DNA from: Macrostomum hystrix
Taxonomy: Eukaryota; Platyhelminthes; Macrostomidae
Length of the DNA: 64,000 nucleotides
Direction: 5' to 3'
NCBI GenBank assembly: GCA_950097015.1
Contig: CATNEN010000007.1
Coordinates: forward strand, 10,665,001-10,729,000
Below, in pieces: positions 1 to 11,562 of this stretch (positions within the stretch are counted from its first letter, which is position 1; each line of letters starts with the position of its first letter). The translations under genes were made by a program, and so were the position numbers. A model generated the notes under the pieces. That model did not search any database. It saw nothing but the letters and a program-made list of their open reading frames with translations, and was not told where the DNA came from.

Positions 1-1130
1 GTGACCCTAAGACACAGGGGGCGGCACCTCGGCTCCGGCCGTCTCTGGCCAGGAGCTGATTGCCATCCCGGGACACAACTTTCTCGGAATTCTCCCAATA
101 TCCCCTCTGTGCTACTGGGGAAGGGAAGGGGAAGCCAACGGGACCCGGGACCTGCTGGGGATGTGGGAATGATGGGATCAATATCGGAGGCAAAATCGAT
201 AACATTCGGAGGCCGACGCGGAGTTTGGTCACTCGTGACGGACAGTGCGGGGGGTGGCCTTGGAACAGCTGGCACAGTCCGCAGCAATGCTCCGTTCTTC
301 TGCAATTCCTGCTGCCCAACTGCTGGCTGGGTGGGGGTGGCGAATTAATTAAGCAGCTCAGGCGCACTCACTCCAGGTGTCCAGGGCCAGGGGACTCAAT
401 TGGAATCCTCTGCGGCGAGCGAGCTGTCAATTAACGGTTGCCGGGTGGGGTCAGGCGGGCGCACTTTAAACGCAGCCACGCAGATAAATGCAACTCCAGT
501 AAACAAACTATCAATTTATTCAAGCTGACTGTTCACCTGGAACACACGGGGATCATGATTTGTGGTCCAGGACGGATTGGGATCTGGGCTCAGGTACCCA
601 TCCCCGGAGTACGGCTCCCCTCCTCTCTCCCCCATCCTTTGTCTGTAGTTTCTACAGGCGCCAGGCGCATCAACTGGGCATTTCTTTCGCTCACTGCCAC
701 ATTCTCCAAGGCGCAGCGACTCCACCCCACCTCCGCCCGCCCAACCCCCGACCAACCCAAGCCGCAGCCACTGCCGGCCCCCCTGGGCTCAGAGCTGCCT
801 GGCGGGTACTCAGGCTGCGGGCACAAATACTGCTTCTCTATCTGGCCTGGCCCGGTCCCTATCTCTGCCCTCAGCCAGCTAACTCACTGAACGCACGCTC
901 CGCGCGCGGCTCACGCACTGCGTCCCGGGAGCTCTGTTGCGAGGCCGGCTACGCCCCCCAGAGCTGCTTGGCTCCATTCTTCCCCGCCTCTTTGTGCCCA
1001 CGACTCTCAAAGTTATCCCGCGGCGGCCGGCAAATTCAATTGGGCGCCGAACCAGTCAGTCAGCAGTAGAGGGCCCCGGGGAAGCAGTCTTCTTTCCAAC
1101 CAGCGGCAGCAGCAGCGGAAGACTCGGGAC
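1..1130. other. GC-rich upstream flank of the PDE4 gene
   Basis: No exon could be supported here. The last 100-200 bases before the PDE4 start codon are GC-rich and probably hold 5' UTR and promoter. Open frames in this stretch show no family resemblance and no splice-consistent continuation. PDE4 genes usually have several alternative first exons, so one may lie here unrecognised. Confidence 0.4.
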
Positions 1131-4100
1131 ATGCAGCGGGAGCAGGGCAACTCGTTGCCAGTTCTGCCCATCGAGCCGCTGCCGCCAGCCGGCTCCGATG
1201 AGGAGGCCGACGACCAGCTGCCGGACCTGCCGGGCCGTTCCTGGTCCGGCGGAGCTGGCGGTGGCAGCGGTGGCGGCTTAGGCACCGGGGCTGTCGGTGG
1301 CGGGGAAGCCGGAGCTCTAGCGACCTCACGCCGCGGCTCTCTGTACATTTTCAGACAGTCGGACGAGGTGATTGTGACGCCATTCGCCCAGGTGTTGCAC
1401 ACCCTGCGGTCCGTGTACGACAGCGTCCGCGTCATGACCGGTGGCGGCGGCGGCGGAAGGTCCGGAGCGCTGCTGAATCACAGGTAGTCATTATTTTTAT
1501 TATTATGTTTACTAATATTATTATAGTATACAGGCGCTGATTTCTATAGTAGATTTCATATACAAATCAAAACGGAGTAAAAACAAAAGACAAGAATAAA
1601 AAAGTGTAAAGCTATTCAGGGCAGCTGTGCGCTTTCTTTAATTGCAGATAATTTTCTTGTGAACAACGCTAGTCCATATGTCAGTTCTTGACTGACTTGC
1701 ACCAGTAGGTATATGCATTTTGCACAGAGGCAGAAATTTCTAGTAAAATTGTTGTCCCTGATTGAAAATGGAAGAGAAAGTTTCCTGCTCCTGTCATTTG
1801 ATAAGTGAGGGCTTTGACAGACGGATTTATTGCCTCAGGTTGGAACTCAAAGCCACACTGAAGTTATGCCTCTCATATGGACAACAAGTCAAGCATGAAA
1901 ATATGTGTCCAAGCCCTGAGAATACTTTTGAGATCGTGCGACTTGCTCAGAAATGGCCTAAGTTGTTTTTTTTGTCATGCCAGATGACAGGGACTGGATA
2001 CTCAGCTTCGGCTGCCTGCGGTCGCGCCGTCCCTCCCTCCTCGACCCCTCAGCCGCAGATGAGGCGGTGTGGCCGGAGTTTTTTTTGCAAAACCTGCTCA
2101 CAGGCACCGCTCCTGCCACAGTGCATTGGCGTCACGGCCTGCCAAAAATAGCAGCCCGCTGCCCCCGCCCTGTCCTCAGCCCCCCGGCTTGACCCAGGCA
2201 GCCAGATGAGCGCCCACCAACAATGTCTCCCTGCCCCGCCTGTCTCCATCCGAAAGTCTCAATCAGTGTGTTTCCCTCTTTGCATTTAATTCTTTAATTC
2301 TACGCCCGCCTTTTCAAAGCCATTTTCTCATCTGCCTCAAGCCCTACTCAGGCACCGCCTTTGAGTCTATTCTCAAACTCAATAGGCCGGGTGCGAAACG
2401 GCTTCCAGCTCGTCTGGCCGCCAGTTGGGCTGAGAAAAACTCGATGAGCGTGAATGCCAAATGGGTAGCAATATTTTGAGGATCCAGTTGACTTTCTAAG
2501 AAACATTCTACTCCAACTGACTTCAATAGCTGAGCACACATCTCAGCACTCAATGGCCAACTCACCCGAATCCACTATTAATTTCAGCTCGGGCCGCAGG
2601 ACAGCCGGAGCTGGCGCCGCCGCGGACGCAGGTGAGACCAGCGTGTACTCAGGGATTGGGATCCAGCTAATCAGATGCAAATCCTGTGAGACTGTGGCGG
2701 GGGCTGGGTGGCCCCAATTTGGTGATGCCGCTCGGGGCGAGTGTGTGAATTAATCAATCAAATCTGCTCTTTCTTCTTTCCGGGAAAATTTTATCCCGAT
2801 ATACGATTGGAGCATCTGAACTAACTCGAAGGCTCCGATAAATGAGAACAGATTTTTCCATAGAAACCATGCTGGGTTCGAATCCTGAGGAGATCTCAAA
2901 CATTGCAGGCAACGAAGCGGGGAGCCAGCTGGCGGAGAAGACGCTGAAGGACCTGGAATGGTGCCTGGACCAGCTGGAGACGGTGCAGACTCACCGCTCA
3001 GTAGCGGATATGGCTTCCAGCAAGGTGAGGGGGCGAGCCCTTCCAACATCCGCAAGGAAACTGCGAGTGCTTTTGTAAACAACTCAATGATAAGTCGATG
3101 ACGGATTGAAACACTCACACTTTCAGTTCAAGAAGCTGCTGAAAATTGAGCTGGAGCGAATGAGCAGCTGGCCAAGCTCCTCCGGAGCCACTTCCAACCA
3201 GATTGAGAACTACATCACCTCCACCTTCCTGGGTGAGTCTGGCCACCTGGGCGTCTGAACTAAACTGAGCTGAATCTCAAGACTTGGTTAGAGGGGAATC
3301 CGCGTCCCGAATCCTAAGGAAATCCTCGTCCCGAATCCTAAGGAAATCCGCGTCCCGAATCCTAAGGAAATCCGCGTCCCGAATCCTAAGGAAATCCTCG
3401 TCCCGAATCCTAAGGAAATCCTCGTCCCGAATCCTAAGGAAATCCGCGTCCCGAATCCTAAGGAATCCTCGTCCCGAATCGTAAGGAAATCCTCGTCCCG
3501 AATCGTAAGGAAATCCTCGTCCCGAATCCTAAGGAAATCCGCGTCCCGAATCCTAAGTAAATCCGTGTCCCGAATCCTAAGGAAATCCGCGTCCTGAATC
3601 CTAAGGAAATCCTCGTCCCGAATCCTGAAACTCTTCAGAGAAGGACGACGACGACCGATCAGCAGCAGCGGCAGCGGCAGCGGCTGCAGCAGCAGCAGCG
3701 GCGGCCGTGGCTGCGTCATCCTTGGACGCTTCGCGGATGGGAGCGTCGTCGAGCCTGCCCGAAGCCCAGCAGCCAGCGACGTCAGCGGCAGCGGCATCAT
3801 CGCCAGCGGTGGCCAGCGGAGCGCGCGGCACTATGACGAAGGTGCCGGTGCGGCCGGCCAGCTCGCCCACGACGCCGACGGAGGGGCCGCTGCCGCCGAA
3901 GCTGGGCGTCGAGACGCCGCACGCCGAGCAGCTGAGCGAACTGTTCGCCCAGGACCTCGGCACCTGGGGCATCGACATCTTCCTGGTGGACCAGCTGTCC
4001 TGCCATCATCCGCTTGTCACCGTTGTCTACGCCATCGCAGAGGTGTCACACCTGTCATTTAGAATCAATCTGACACCCTGTTAGATCAATCTGACACCCT

Positions 4101-5889
4101 GTTAGATCAATCTGACACCCTGTTAGATCAATCTGACACCCTGTTAGATCAATCTGACACCCTGTTAGATCAATCTGACACCCTGTTAGATCAATCTGAC
4201 ACCCTGTTAGATCAATCTGACACCCTGTTAGATCAATCTGACACCCTGTTAGATCAATCTGACACCCTGTTAGATCAATCTGACACCCTGTTAGATCAAT
4301 CTGACACCCTGTTAGATCAATCTGACACCCTGTTAGATCAATCTGACACCCTGTTAGATCAATCTGACACCCTGTTAGATCAATCTGACACCCGTCTCAC
4401 ACTCGTCAATCATCAGTTTAGAACCATCTGACACACCCAGGATCAATTCGACATCCCCTGAAGTGTCCGCCATTCCCAGACATTCCGATGCCAGCCCGCC
4501 GTCCCCTCCCGCAGAAACGCGACTTCTTCAACAAGTTCCGCATCCACCCCAGCACGCTAGTCAACTATTTCTCGCACGTAGAGCAGCACTACAAGCAGGA
4601 GAACCCCTACCACAATGCCGTGCACGCTGCCGATGTAACCCAGAGCACCCATGTGCTGCTCAACGCCCAGTCGCTGGGCAACGTGTTCACCGACCTAGAG
4701 ATCCTGGCCAGCATCTTCGCCTGCGCCATTCACGATGTCAACCATCCGGGAGTCACCAACCAGTTCCTCATCAACACAGGTGAGGATGGGAGGTGACGAG
4801 TTGGCTTCTTCCTGACACACTCAGGGCCTTCCTAACACCCTCAGGACTTTCTATACACCCTCAGGACTTTCCTGACAACATCAGGACCTTCCCAACAACT
4901 TACACCCTTCTGACACCCAATGGATCTTCCTGAAACCCAATGGATCTTCCTGACACCCAATGGATCTTCCTGACATCCAATGGATCTTCCTGACACCCAA
5001 TGGATCTTCCTGACACCCAATGGATCTTCCTGACATCCAATGGATCTTCCTGACATCCAATGGATCTTCCTGACATCCAATGGATCTTCCTGACATCCAA
5101 TGGATCTTCCTGACACCCAATGGATCTTCCTGACACCCAATGGATCTTCCTGACATCCAATGGATCTTCCTGATACCCAATGGATCTTCCTGACACCCAA
5201 TGGACCTTCCTGACAACTTGGCGTAATCCACCCAAATCCGCCGCGCAGAGAACGAGCTGGCCATCATGTACAACGACGCCAGCGTGCTGGAGAACCACCA
5301 CTGCGCCGTGGCCTTCAAGCTGCTCCAGCAGCCCAACTGCAACATCCTGCGCCAGCTGGAGGACGGCCATCGGAAGCAGCTGCGCAAGATGGTCATCGAC
5401 ATGGTGCTGGCCACGGACATGAGCAAGCACATGTCGCTGCTGGCCGACCTCAAGACCATGGTCGAGACCAAGAAGGTTGCCGGCGGCTGCCTGCTGAAGC
5501 TGGACAACTACAGCGAGAAGATGCAGATCATGCAGAACATGGTGCATTGTGCCGACCTCAGCAACCCGGCCAAGCCGATGCCGCTCTCCACGCAGTGGGT
5601 CAGCCGCGTCATGGAGGAGTTCTTCAGCCAGGGCGACCGGGAGAAGGCACTCGGCCTGCCGGTCAGCCCCATGTGCTGCCGGGAGACCGCGAATGTGGAG
5701 AAATCCCAGGTGTCCTTCATCGACTTCATTGTGCACCCGCTGTGGGAGGCCTGGACTGAGCTGGTGCACCCGGACGCTGAGCACATACTCAACACCCTGG
5801 AGGCCAACAGGGACTATTATTCAGAGCTCACTGCAGCCACGGAGGCCGCCGCTGCAGCCGCCGCCGCCGCCTCTGACCAGGCAACATAA
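1131..5889 (+). CDS. PDE4: cAMP-specific 3',5'-cyclic phosphodiesterase, PDE4 long form
   Basis: Hydrolyses cAMP to AMP in the cytoplasm. Seven exons join in phase: 1131-1483, 2588-2631, 2864-3024, 3127-3232, 3639-4042, 4515-4779, 5249-5889, giving 657 residues. UCR1 lies near residues 68-100 ([15 protein letters not shown]) and is preceded by a PKA site, RRGS, with Ser70. UCR2 lies near 133-221 ([17 protein letters not shown]). The catalytic domain has the metal and acid residues of the family: YHNAVH at 388-393, AIHDVNHPG with His429-Asp430, HCADLSNP, and [18 protein letters not shown] with the invariant glutamine. UCR1 plus UCR2 marks the long, PKA-activated class. A run of about 13 alanines sits in exon 5, and the C-terminus is short and alanine-rich. 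Exon 2 could instead start at 2600, 12 bases shorter and in the same phase. Introns 4, 5 and 6 each hold a different tandem array. Family assignment is firm; the alternative N-terminus is open. Confidence 0.95.
3292..3620. repeat. 24-bp minisatellite in PDE4 intron 4
   Basis: About 14 copies of a 24-bp unit containing CGTCCCGAATCCTAAGG, varying mainly between CGCGTCCC and CTCGTCCC. The array ends about 20 bases before the acceptor of exon 5 (3639). Confidence 0.9.
4056..4391. repeat. 21-bp minisatellite in PDE4 intron 5
   Basis: About 16 nearly identical copies of a 21-bp unit containing ATCAATCTGACACCCTG. A decayed copy begins almost at the 5' splice site (GTGTCACACCTGTCA at 4043), so the array appears to start from the donor. 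Confidence 0.92.
4913..5212. repeat. 20-bp minisatellite in PDE4 intron 6
   Basis: About 15 copies of a 20-bp unit (CCCAATGGATCTTCCTGACA) with CCC/TCC alternation. It ends about 35 bases before the exon 7 acceptor at 5249. Confidence 0.92.
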
Positions 5890-6399
5890 AAGTACAAAAA
5901 GGGCAGCCCTCCCAGACCCCGCCATCCCCAGCTAGTTGCTTATTGAATTCACTTTGTCACATATTTTGCACTCATTGACCCGCAGCCTCAGGGCATGCTT
6001 GAGAACAGATCCTGCTTTGTCAACAGGCCGCCATGCAGATTGGGAGGCCACCCTGGGCAGCCTCTGCAGTCTCAGGGTGGGCCGGCACAGACTCATTTGA
6101 GCATCATTTTCTTATTTTCAGTTTGCCTCAGCTCCTACATTCACGGCTCACACTGCTTGCTTTCATTCACTCACAGAACTAATTTTAGCAGATTTTTATA
6201 TTAACTATTAATAATTGCGCCTACTCAAAACACCAGACAACCACTCACTCAGAATTTGTGCAGGGAGGTCAAATACAAAGACTTATTCGCTGGGCTCCGC
6301 GTAAAAGCCCAGCTCGAAATAAAACTGGAAGCCCTGACACATTCGGCTGCGACTTTCTTGTCTTTCTTGGGAACCGAAAAATAGAAGCATACTGCTGCA
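5890..6399 (+). other. PDE4 3' flank and probable 3' UTR
   Basis: No gene seen. An AATAAA at 6318-6323, about 430 bases past the stop, is a possible PDE4 poly(A) signal. Nothing else recognisable before the tandem array at 6400. Confidence 0.4.
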
Positions 6400-7275
6400 A
6401 CTTCCCTGAGCTATGGAACCAACTCCCTGAGCTACGGAATCAACTACCTGAGCTATGGAACCAACTCCCTGAGCTATGGAACCAACTCCCTGAGCTAAGG
6501 AACCAACTCCCTAAGCTATGGAACCAACTACCTGAGCTACGGAATCAACTACCTGAGCTATGGAACCAACTCCCTGAGCTACGGAATCAACTACCTGAGC
6601 TATGGAACCAACTTCCCTGAGCTATGGAACCAACTTCCCTGAGCTATGGAACCAACTCCCTGAGCTAGGGAATCAACTCCCTGAGCTATGGAACCAACTC
6701 CCTGAGCTATGGAACCAACTCCCTAAGCTATGGAACCATCTACCTGAGCTACGGAAACAACTTCCCTGAGCTATGGAACCAACTCCCTGAGCTATGGAAC
6801 CAACTCCCTAAGCTATGGAACCAACTCCCTGAGCTACGGAATGAACTACCTGAGCTATGGAACCAACTTCCCTGAGCTATGGAACCAACTTCCCTGAGCT
6901 ATGGAACCAACTTCCCTGAGCTATGGAACCAACTTCCCTGAGCTATGGAACCAACTCCCTAAGCTATGGAACCAACTCCCTGAGCTACGGAATGAACTAC
7001 CTGAGCTATGGAACCAACTTCCCTGAGCTATGGAACCAACTTCCCTGAGCTATGGAACCAACTTCCCTGAGCTATGGAACCAACTTCCCTGAGCTATGGA
7101 ACCAACTTCCCTGAGCTATGGAACCAACTTCCCTGAGCTATGGAACCAACTACCTGAGCTATGGAACCATCTACCTGAGCTACGGAAACAACTTCCCTGA
7201 GCTATGGAACCATCTACCTGAGCTACGGAAACAACTTCCCTGAGCTATGGAACCATCTAACTGAGCTACGGAAAC
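6400..7275. repeat. 21/22-bp minisatellite between PDE4 and the next gene
   Basis: About 40 copies of a 21-bp unit containing GAGCTATGGAACCAACT, with 22-bp variants carrying an extra T (ACTTCCCT) that form homogeneous blocks in the second half. Intergenic. Confidence 0.92.
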
Positions 7276-7799
7276 AACACGCTAACGTGAGAGAAAAATC
7301 GCAGGGAAAAAGTCGCTTTAACTTTACAATTTTGCTAAAAAGACGAACGCAGTTTTGTAAACTGCAGACAAATTGAAACATCTGTACGCACTACTCGCAA
7401 GTAGCAAGGCCTTAAACATGAAGTATTTCTTATACACATCAAGAATTCAAGCCATCGACGCGGAAACCTGCGGACCCATCCCCCAGTGTCAGCCGAAGCA
7501 AAGGTTCATTGTGCTGAGCCAGATGTACACTCGCTGTTGGGATACACAATTTGCGCAGGACGCAAATGCGATTCTATGGGAGGCAGCAGACTGCCCCGCC
7601 CAGCTGGCCCCCCCACAGGATGGGCGGCAGTGCGCGGCTGCAGGACGAATTCCTACTACGCAGCAGAAGTTTTTCCTTCCCTCTCCTGCTGTTGCTGCTG
7701 ATTCAGCCAGGTGAGCCTATAAAGGATAAATCCCATGTGTCCTACCATAACTAGTCTAACCTTCAATTGCAGCAGCAGCAGCAGCAGCAGCAGCTAGTC
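7276..7799 (+). other. upstream region of the secreted Cys-rich gene
   Basis: A hydrophobic short open frame beginning with ATG at 7620 runs to a good donor at 7711 (CAG|GTGAGC), and an acceptor AATTGCAG ends at 7772. Joining the two puts the next exon out of frame with the Cys-rich protein, so this may be a 5' UTR exon or an unused pair of sites. Seven or eight CAG triplets follow the acceptor. Confidence 0.35.
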
Positions 7800-9183
7800 A
7801 TGCGAGTCAGAAGTTCGCCGCTCCTCATCCTCCTCCTGCTCCCGGCCCTGGCCGCCGCCCAGTGCTTTCACGAGGGCCGCGTGATCCCAATGGGCGGCCT
7901 GCTACCGAATGCTGGCGGAGACGCCTGCTTCGACCGGGTCTGCCGCTGCGAGTCCTGGGACCGCTGTCGCTTCGAGCTGGAGCGCAAGTCCGTCCTGGCC
8001 AGGGTCAACGAGGAGTACAAGCCAGAGCCGGCCAAGGTGCAGACCTTGCGCTGCAAGTGCGTGGAGAACCTGGAGGGCAGGTGAAAGTCCAACACTGCAA
8101 CCTGACTGCCAGCGATGCAGGACTCTTTTCAAATGTATCTGGCTGGCACACAGTCTAGTACACAGTCTAGTACACAGTCTAGTACACAGTCTAGTACACA
8201 GTCTAGTACACAGTCTAGTACACAGTCTAGTACACAGTCTAGTACACAGTCTAGTACACAGTCTAGTACACAGTCTAGTACACAGTCTAGTACACAGTCT
8301 AGTACACAGTCTAGTACACAGTCTAGTACACAGTCTAGTACACAGTCTAGTACACAGTCTAGTACACAGCCTGGTACACAGTCTAGTACACAGTCTAGTA
8401 CACAGTCTAGTACACAGCCTGGTACACAGTCTAGTACACAGTCTAGTACACAGTCTAGTACACAGCCTGGTACACAGTCTAGTACACAGTCTAGTACACA
8501 GTCTAGTACACAGTCTAGTACACAGCCTGGTACGCAGTCTAGTACACAGTCTAGTACACAGTCTAGTACACAGCCTGGTACACAGTCTAGTACACAGTCT
8601 AGTACACAGTCTAGTACACAGTCTAGTACACAGTCTAGTACACAGTCTAGTACACAGCCTAGTACACAGTCTAGTACACAGTCTAGTACACAGTCTAGTA
8701 CACAGTCTAGTACACAGTCTAGTACACAGTCTAGTACACAGTCTAGTACACAGTCTAGTACACAGTCTAGTACAGGGTAAATTCAGTTCTGTTTTTACTG
8801 AGCAGACAGAAAAGCAATTCGAACCAAGTGAATCTGCCTTTGCCCGCAGCAACGAGATGAGCTTCTACTGCACCAGCCCCAGCAGCAACCTGACGGGCTG
8901 CCTGGACGCCAGCGGCGCCAGACGGCCAGCCGGTGAGCGCGTCACTGTGGAGACATCGGGCGGCGAGCCGCTTAAATGCGAGTGCGACGCCAGCGGGCAC
9001 TACATCAACTGCGCCGCGCCGGACGACCTGCTGCCGGAAGACGGTTGCCGGGACGCCTCGGGCAGCCGCGTTGCTCTGGGCGCGACCTACAATCGGAACG
9101 TGCAGCTGCACGGCCGGAGCATCAGCCTGCAGTGCATCTGCGCCAAGTCCAGCCAGGAGACCGCCTGCGTGAGGCTGGGATAA
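7800..9183 (+). CDS. small secreted cysteine-rich protein, VWC/FN1-like repeats
   Basis: Two exons, 7800-8080 and 8850-9183, join in phase to give 204 residues. The N-terminus is a clear signal peptide (MRVRSSPLLILLLLPALA, then AAQC), so the product is secreted. The mature part holds about three cysteine-rich modules. Two share the pattern G-C-x-D-A-S-G, a Gly about 10-15 residues on, then C-x-C (KCECDAS, LQCICAKS). This spacing resembles von Willebrand C or fibronectin type I-like modules, but I do not recognise a named gene and assign no function. I chose the ATG at 7800 because the hydrophobic leader follows directly. The single intron is mostly a 12-bp tandem array. AATAAA at 9699-9704 is a possible but distant poly(A) signal. 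Confidence 0.75.
8145..8774. repeat. 12-bp minisatellite in the intron of the secreted Cys-rich gene
   Basis: About 52 copies of ACACAGTCTAGT, highly uniform, with scattered CCTGGT variants and one ACGCAG. Because 12 is a multiple of 3, long false open frames run through it on both strands. Confidence 0.93.
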
Positions 9184-9267
9184 GAGCTGCGACTGACCCA
9201 GTGTACACCCTATGTGCACCTGGTGTGGTCGCAGGAACTTTTAAATTATTTACACTGTAGACTAAAC

Positions 9268-9480
9268 GTACATTTGATGTGCATTAAATGTACATTCGAT
9301 TTACATTCAATTTTCATTGGATGTACATTCAATGTCCATTAGATGTATATTCAATTTTCAGTCGATTTACATTAAGTGTTCATTAGATGTACGAGTATAT
9401 TCGATGATCATTTAATGTGCATTCGATGTTCGATTAATGTTCATCTGATGTACATTAAATCTGCGTTAGATCATCAATGT
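9268..9480. repeat. degenerate 12-13-bp tandem repeat
   Basis: About 16 diverged copies around the theme ATGTACATTCGA, such as GTGCATTAAAT, GTACATTCGATTT and GTCCATTAGAT. Copies differ far more than in the other arrays, which suggests an old, decaying minisatellite. Confidence 0.65.
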
Positions 9481-10059
9481 ACAAGGGACACTTCGGCTGG
9501 TTTCAATAACAAGGATAGTAGACTTTCATGAGTATATTTTCAGTGTCAGAGTAAGCTCAGGTTTACTAGTTAAGCATGAAAAGCTAATTTAAAAAAACAT
9601 TCTTGTCGACTCTGAAGTCTGCAGATTGTATCGCTTTTCAGTTTCACAACTAGTTTTTCTTACTGTTTTGTCTTCTGTTCAACGAAAGCGCTCTGCTAAA
9701 TAAAGGTGACATTGGCAGTTTACAGAAATAGAAATAAACTGCAAGTTTTTTTATTCATTGCTGAGTCTACCTGTTATTTACTGTCTCTTTCGTTCTCTTA
9801 CAGTAAATCGGATATCAAAGGCCCAAAAATATGATATGGCAGGTAGCTACGAGTGTTAGCTAGGTAGGTAGGTATGTAGGTGGTTAGGTAGGTAGATAGG
9901 TAGGTAGGTAGGTGGATATTTAGCTTTCTAGCTAGATTGATATGCTAGTAAGCATGTTGCTTCGATGTCGAAAGTTGAAAATCCTCTCTACACTACTACT
10001 AAACTGTTCTGAGTAGCAAACAAAGGAATTATTTGGCCTGAAAAATTTAGAAAGCTAAA
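9481..10059. other. intergenic, with a GGTA microsatellite
   Basis: No gene seen. A short imperfect (GGTA)n tract lies at about 9860-9912. AATAAA motifs at 9699 and about 9732 could end the upstream plus-strand transcript. Confidence 0.45.
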
Positions 10060-10065
10060 TTCATC

Positions 10066-11018
10066 AGAGGATGGGGATTTGAGTGAGGATGGGATTTGAG
10101 TGAGGATGGGGATTCGAGTGAGGATGGGGATTCGAGTGAGGATGGGGATTCGAGTGAGGATAGGGATTCGAGTGAGGATGGGATTTGAGTGAGGATGGGG
10201 ATTCGAGTGAGGATGGGATTTGAGTGAGGATGGGGATTCGAGTGAGGATGGGGATTCGAGTGAGGATGGGGATTCGAGTGAGGATGGGGATTCGAGTGAG
10301 GATGGGGATTCGAGTGAGGATGGGGATTTGAGTGAGGATGGGGATTCGAGTGAGGATGGGGATTCGAGTGAGGATGGGGATTTGAGTGAGGATGGGATTT
10401 GAGTGAGGATGGGATTTGAGTGAGGATGGGATTTGAGTGAGGATGGGGATTTGAGTGAGGATGGGGATTCGAGTGAGGATGGGGATTCGAGTGAGGATGG
10501 GGATTCGAGTGAGGATGGGGATTCGAGTGAGGATGGGGATTTGAGTGAGGATGGGGATTCGAGTGAGGATGGGGATTCGAGTGAGGATGGGGATTTGAGT
10601 GAGGATGGGATTTGAGTGAGGATGGGATTTGAGTGAGGATGGGATTTGAGTGAGGATGGGGATTCGAGTGAGGATGGGGATTCGAGTGAGGATGTGATTC
10701 GAGTGAGGATGGGGATTCGAGTGAGGATGGGGATTTGAGTGAGGATGGGGATTCGAGTGAGGATGGGGATTCGAGTGAGGATGGGGATTCGAGTGAGGAT
10801 GGGGATTTGAGTGAGGATGGGATTTGAGTGAGGATGGGATTTGAGTGAGGATGGGATTTGAGTGAGGATGGGGATTCGAGTGAGGATGTGATTCGAGTGA
10901 GGATGGGGATTCGAGTGAGGATGGGGATTCGAGTGAGGATGGGGATTCGAGTGAGGATGGGGATTCGAGTGAGGATGGGGATTTGAGTGAGGATGGGATT
11001 TGAGTGAGGATGGGATCA
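10066..11018. repeat. 17/18-bp minisatellite, intergenic
   Basis: About 53 copies of GAGGATGGGGATTCGAGT and a 17-bp form with GGGATTTG. The order of variants repeats with a period of about 213 bp (10220-10402 matches 10433-10615), a higher-order structure. Confidence 0.92.
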
Positions 11019-11562
11019 GTTTGATTTTCTATTAATCAAATGACAAAAAGAAACTGAAAGAAACTAGAATTCGCACAATATTTTCAAGAAAATAAGCCGC
11101 ATAATTTATTAGTCAACAGGAACCAGATCAGACAAACATACGAGTAAACTGACAGGGCAGGCTGTGCAAAGTCTGAAAAAGCAGTTTCAAAGCAGGTGCA
11201 AATGAACATACGGTACAGACGTGCTAGAGGACTCAAACAGTAGTCAAGCGAGTCACTGGATCTGCAGGTGCTAATTGAGCTGGTCAGTGAGCAGCGGTGG
11301 CAAGTCATTTTAATTATTGGAAATTCTCAGGCAGTGAAAGCAACAAAGAATCAGAGAAGCGGGCAGGGCAGAGGAAAGTCAATCTCGATTGAAAGCCTTC
11401 CGAAGCAGCCGAATTCCTTGTTCAGATGTCGACTCGCAGAGTCCTGCCGGGGAAGTCGGGTGAGAGGCGCTGCCCACACTGGAACCTGGCTGTGGAGCCT
11501 CGGGACGCGTCAAGCACCTCCACCTGTGGGAATTTGATTCAGATGAGGGATTTTAGGCAGAG
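11019..11562. other. unique intergenic segment between two related arrays
   Basis: Non-repetitive, no recognisable gene on either strand. It separates two arrays that share the same unit, so it is either an insertion into one array or a spacer between two. Confidence 0.4.

Noticed and set aside
1977-2192. Possible extra PDE4 exon (frame with [13 protein letters not shown])
   Set aside because: An acceptor-like ATGACAG exists, but there is no good donor, and the flanking exons already join in phase without it.
7620-8158. Second reading frame of the secreted gene via an upstream hydrophobic exon (7620-7710)
   Set aside because: The spliced frame would be out of phase with the Cys-rich protein and gives a low-complexity Arg-rich product typical of a GC-rich shadow frame.
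7909-9183. 424-codon plus-strand frame with Leu-Val-His-Ser repeats
   Set aside because: It reads through the intronic 12-bp array; splicing 8080 to 8850 gives the coherent secreted protein instead.
9858-9912. (GGTA)n tract as telomeric sequence
   Set aside because: The unit does not match TTAGGG or related telomere repeats; it is a short internal microsatellite.
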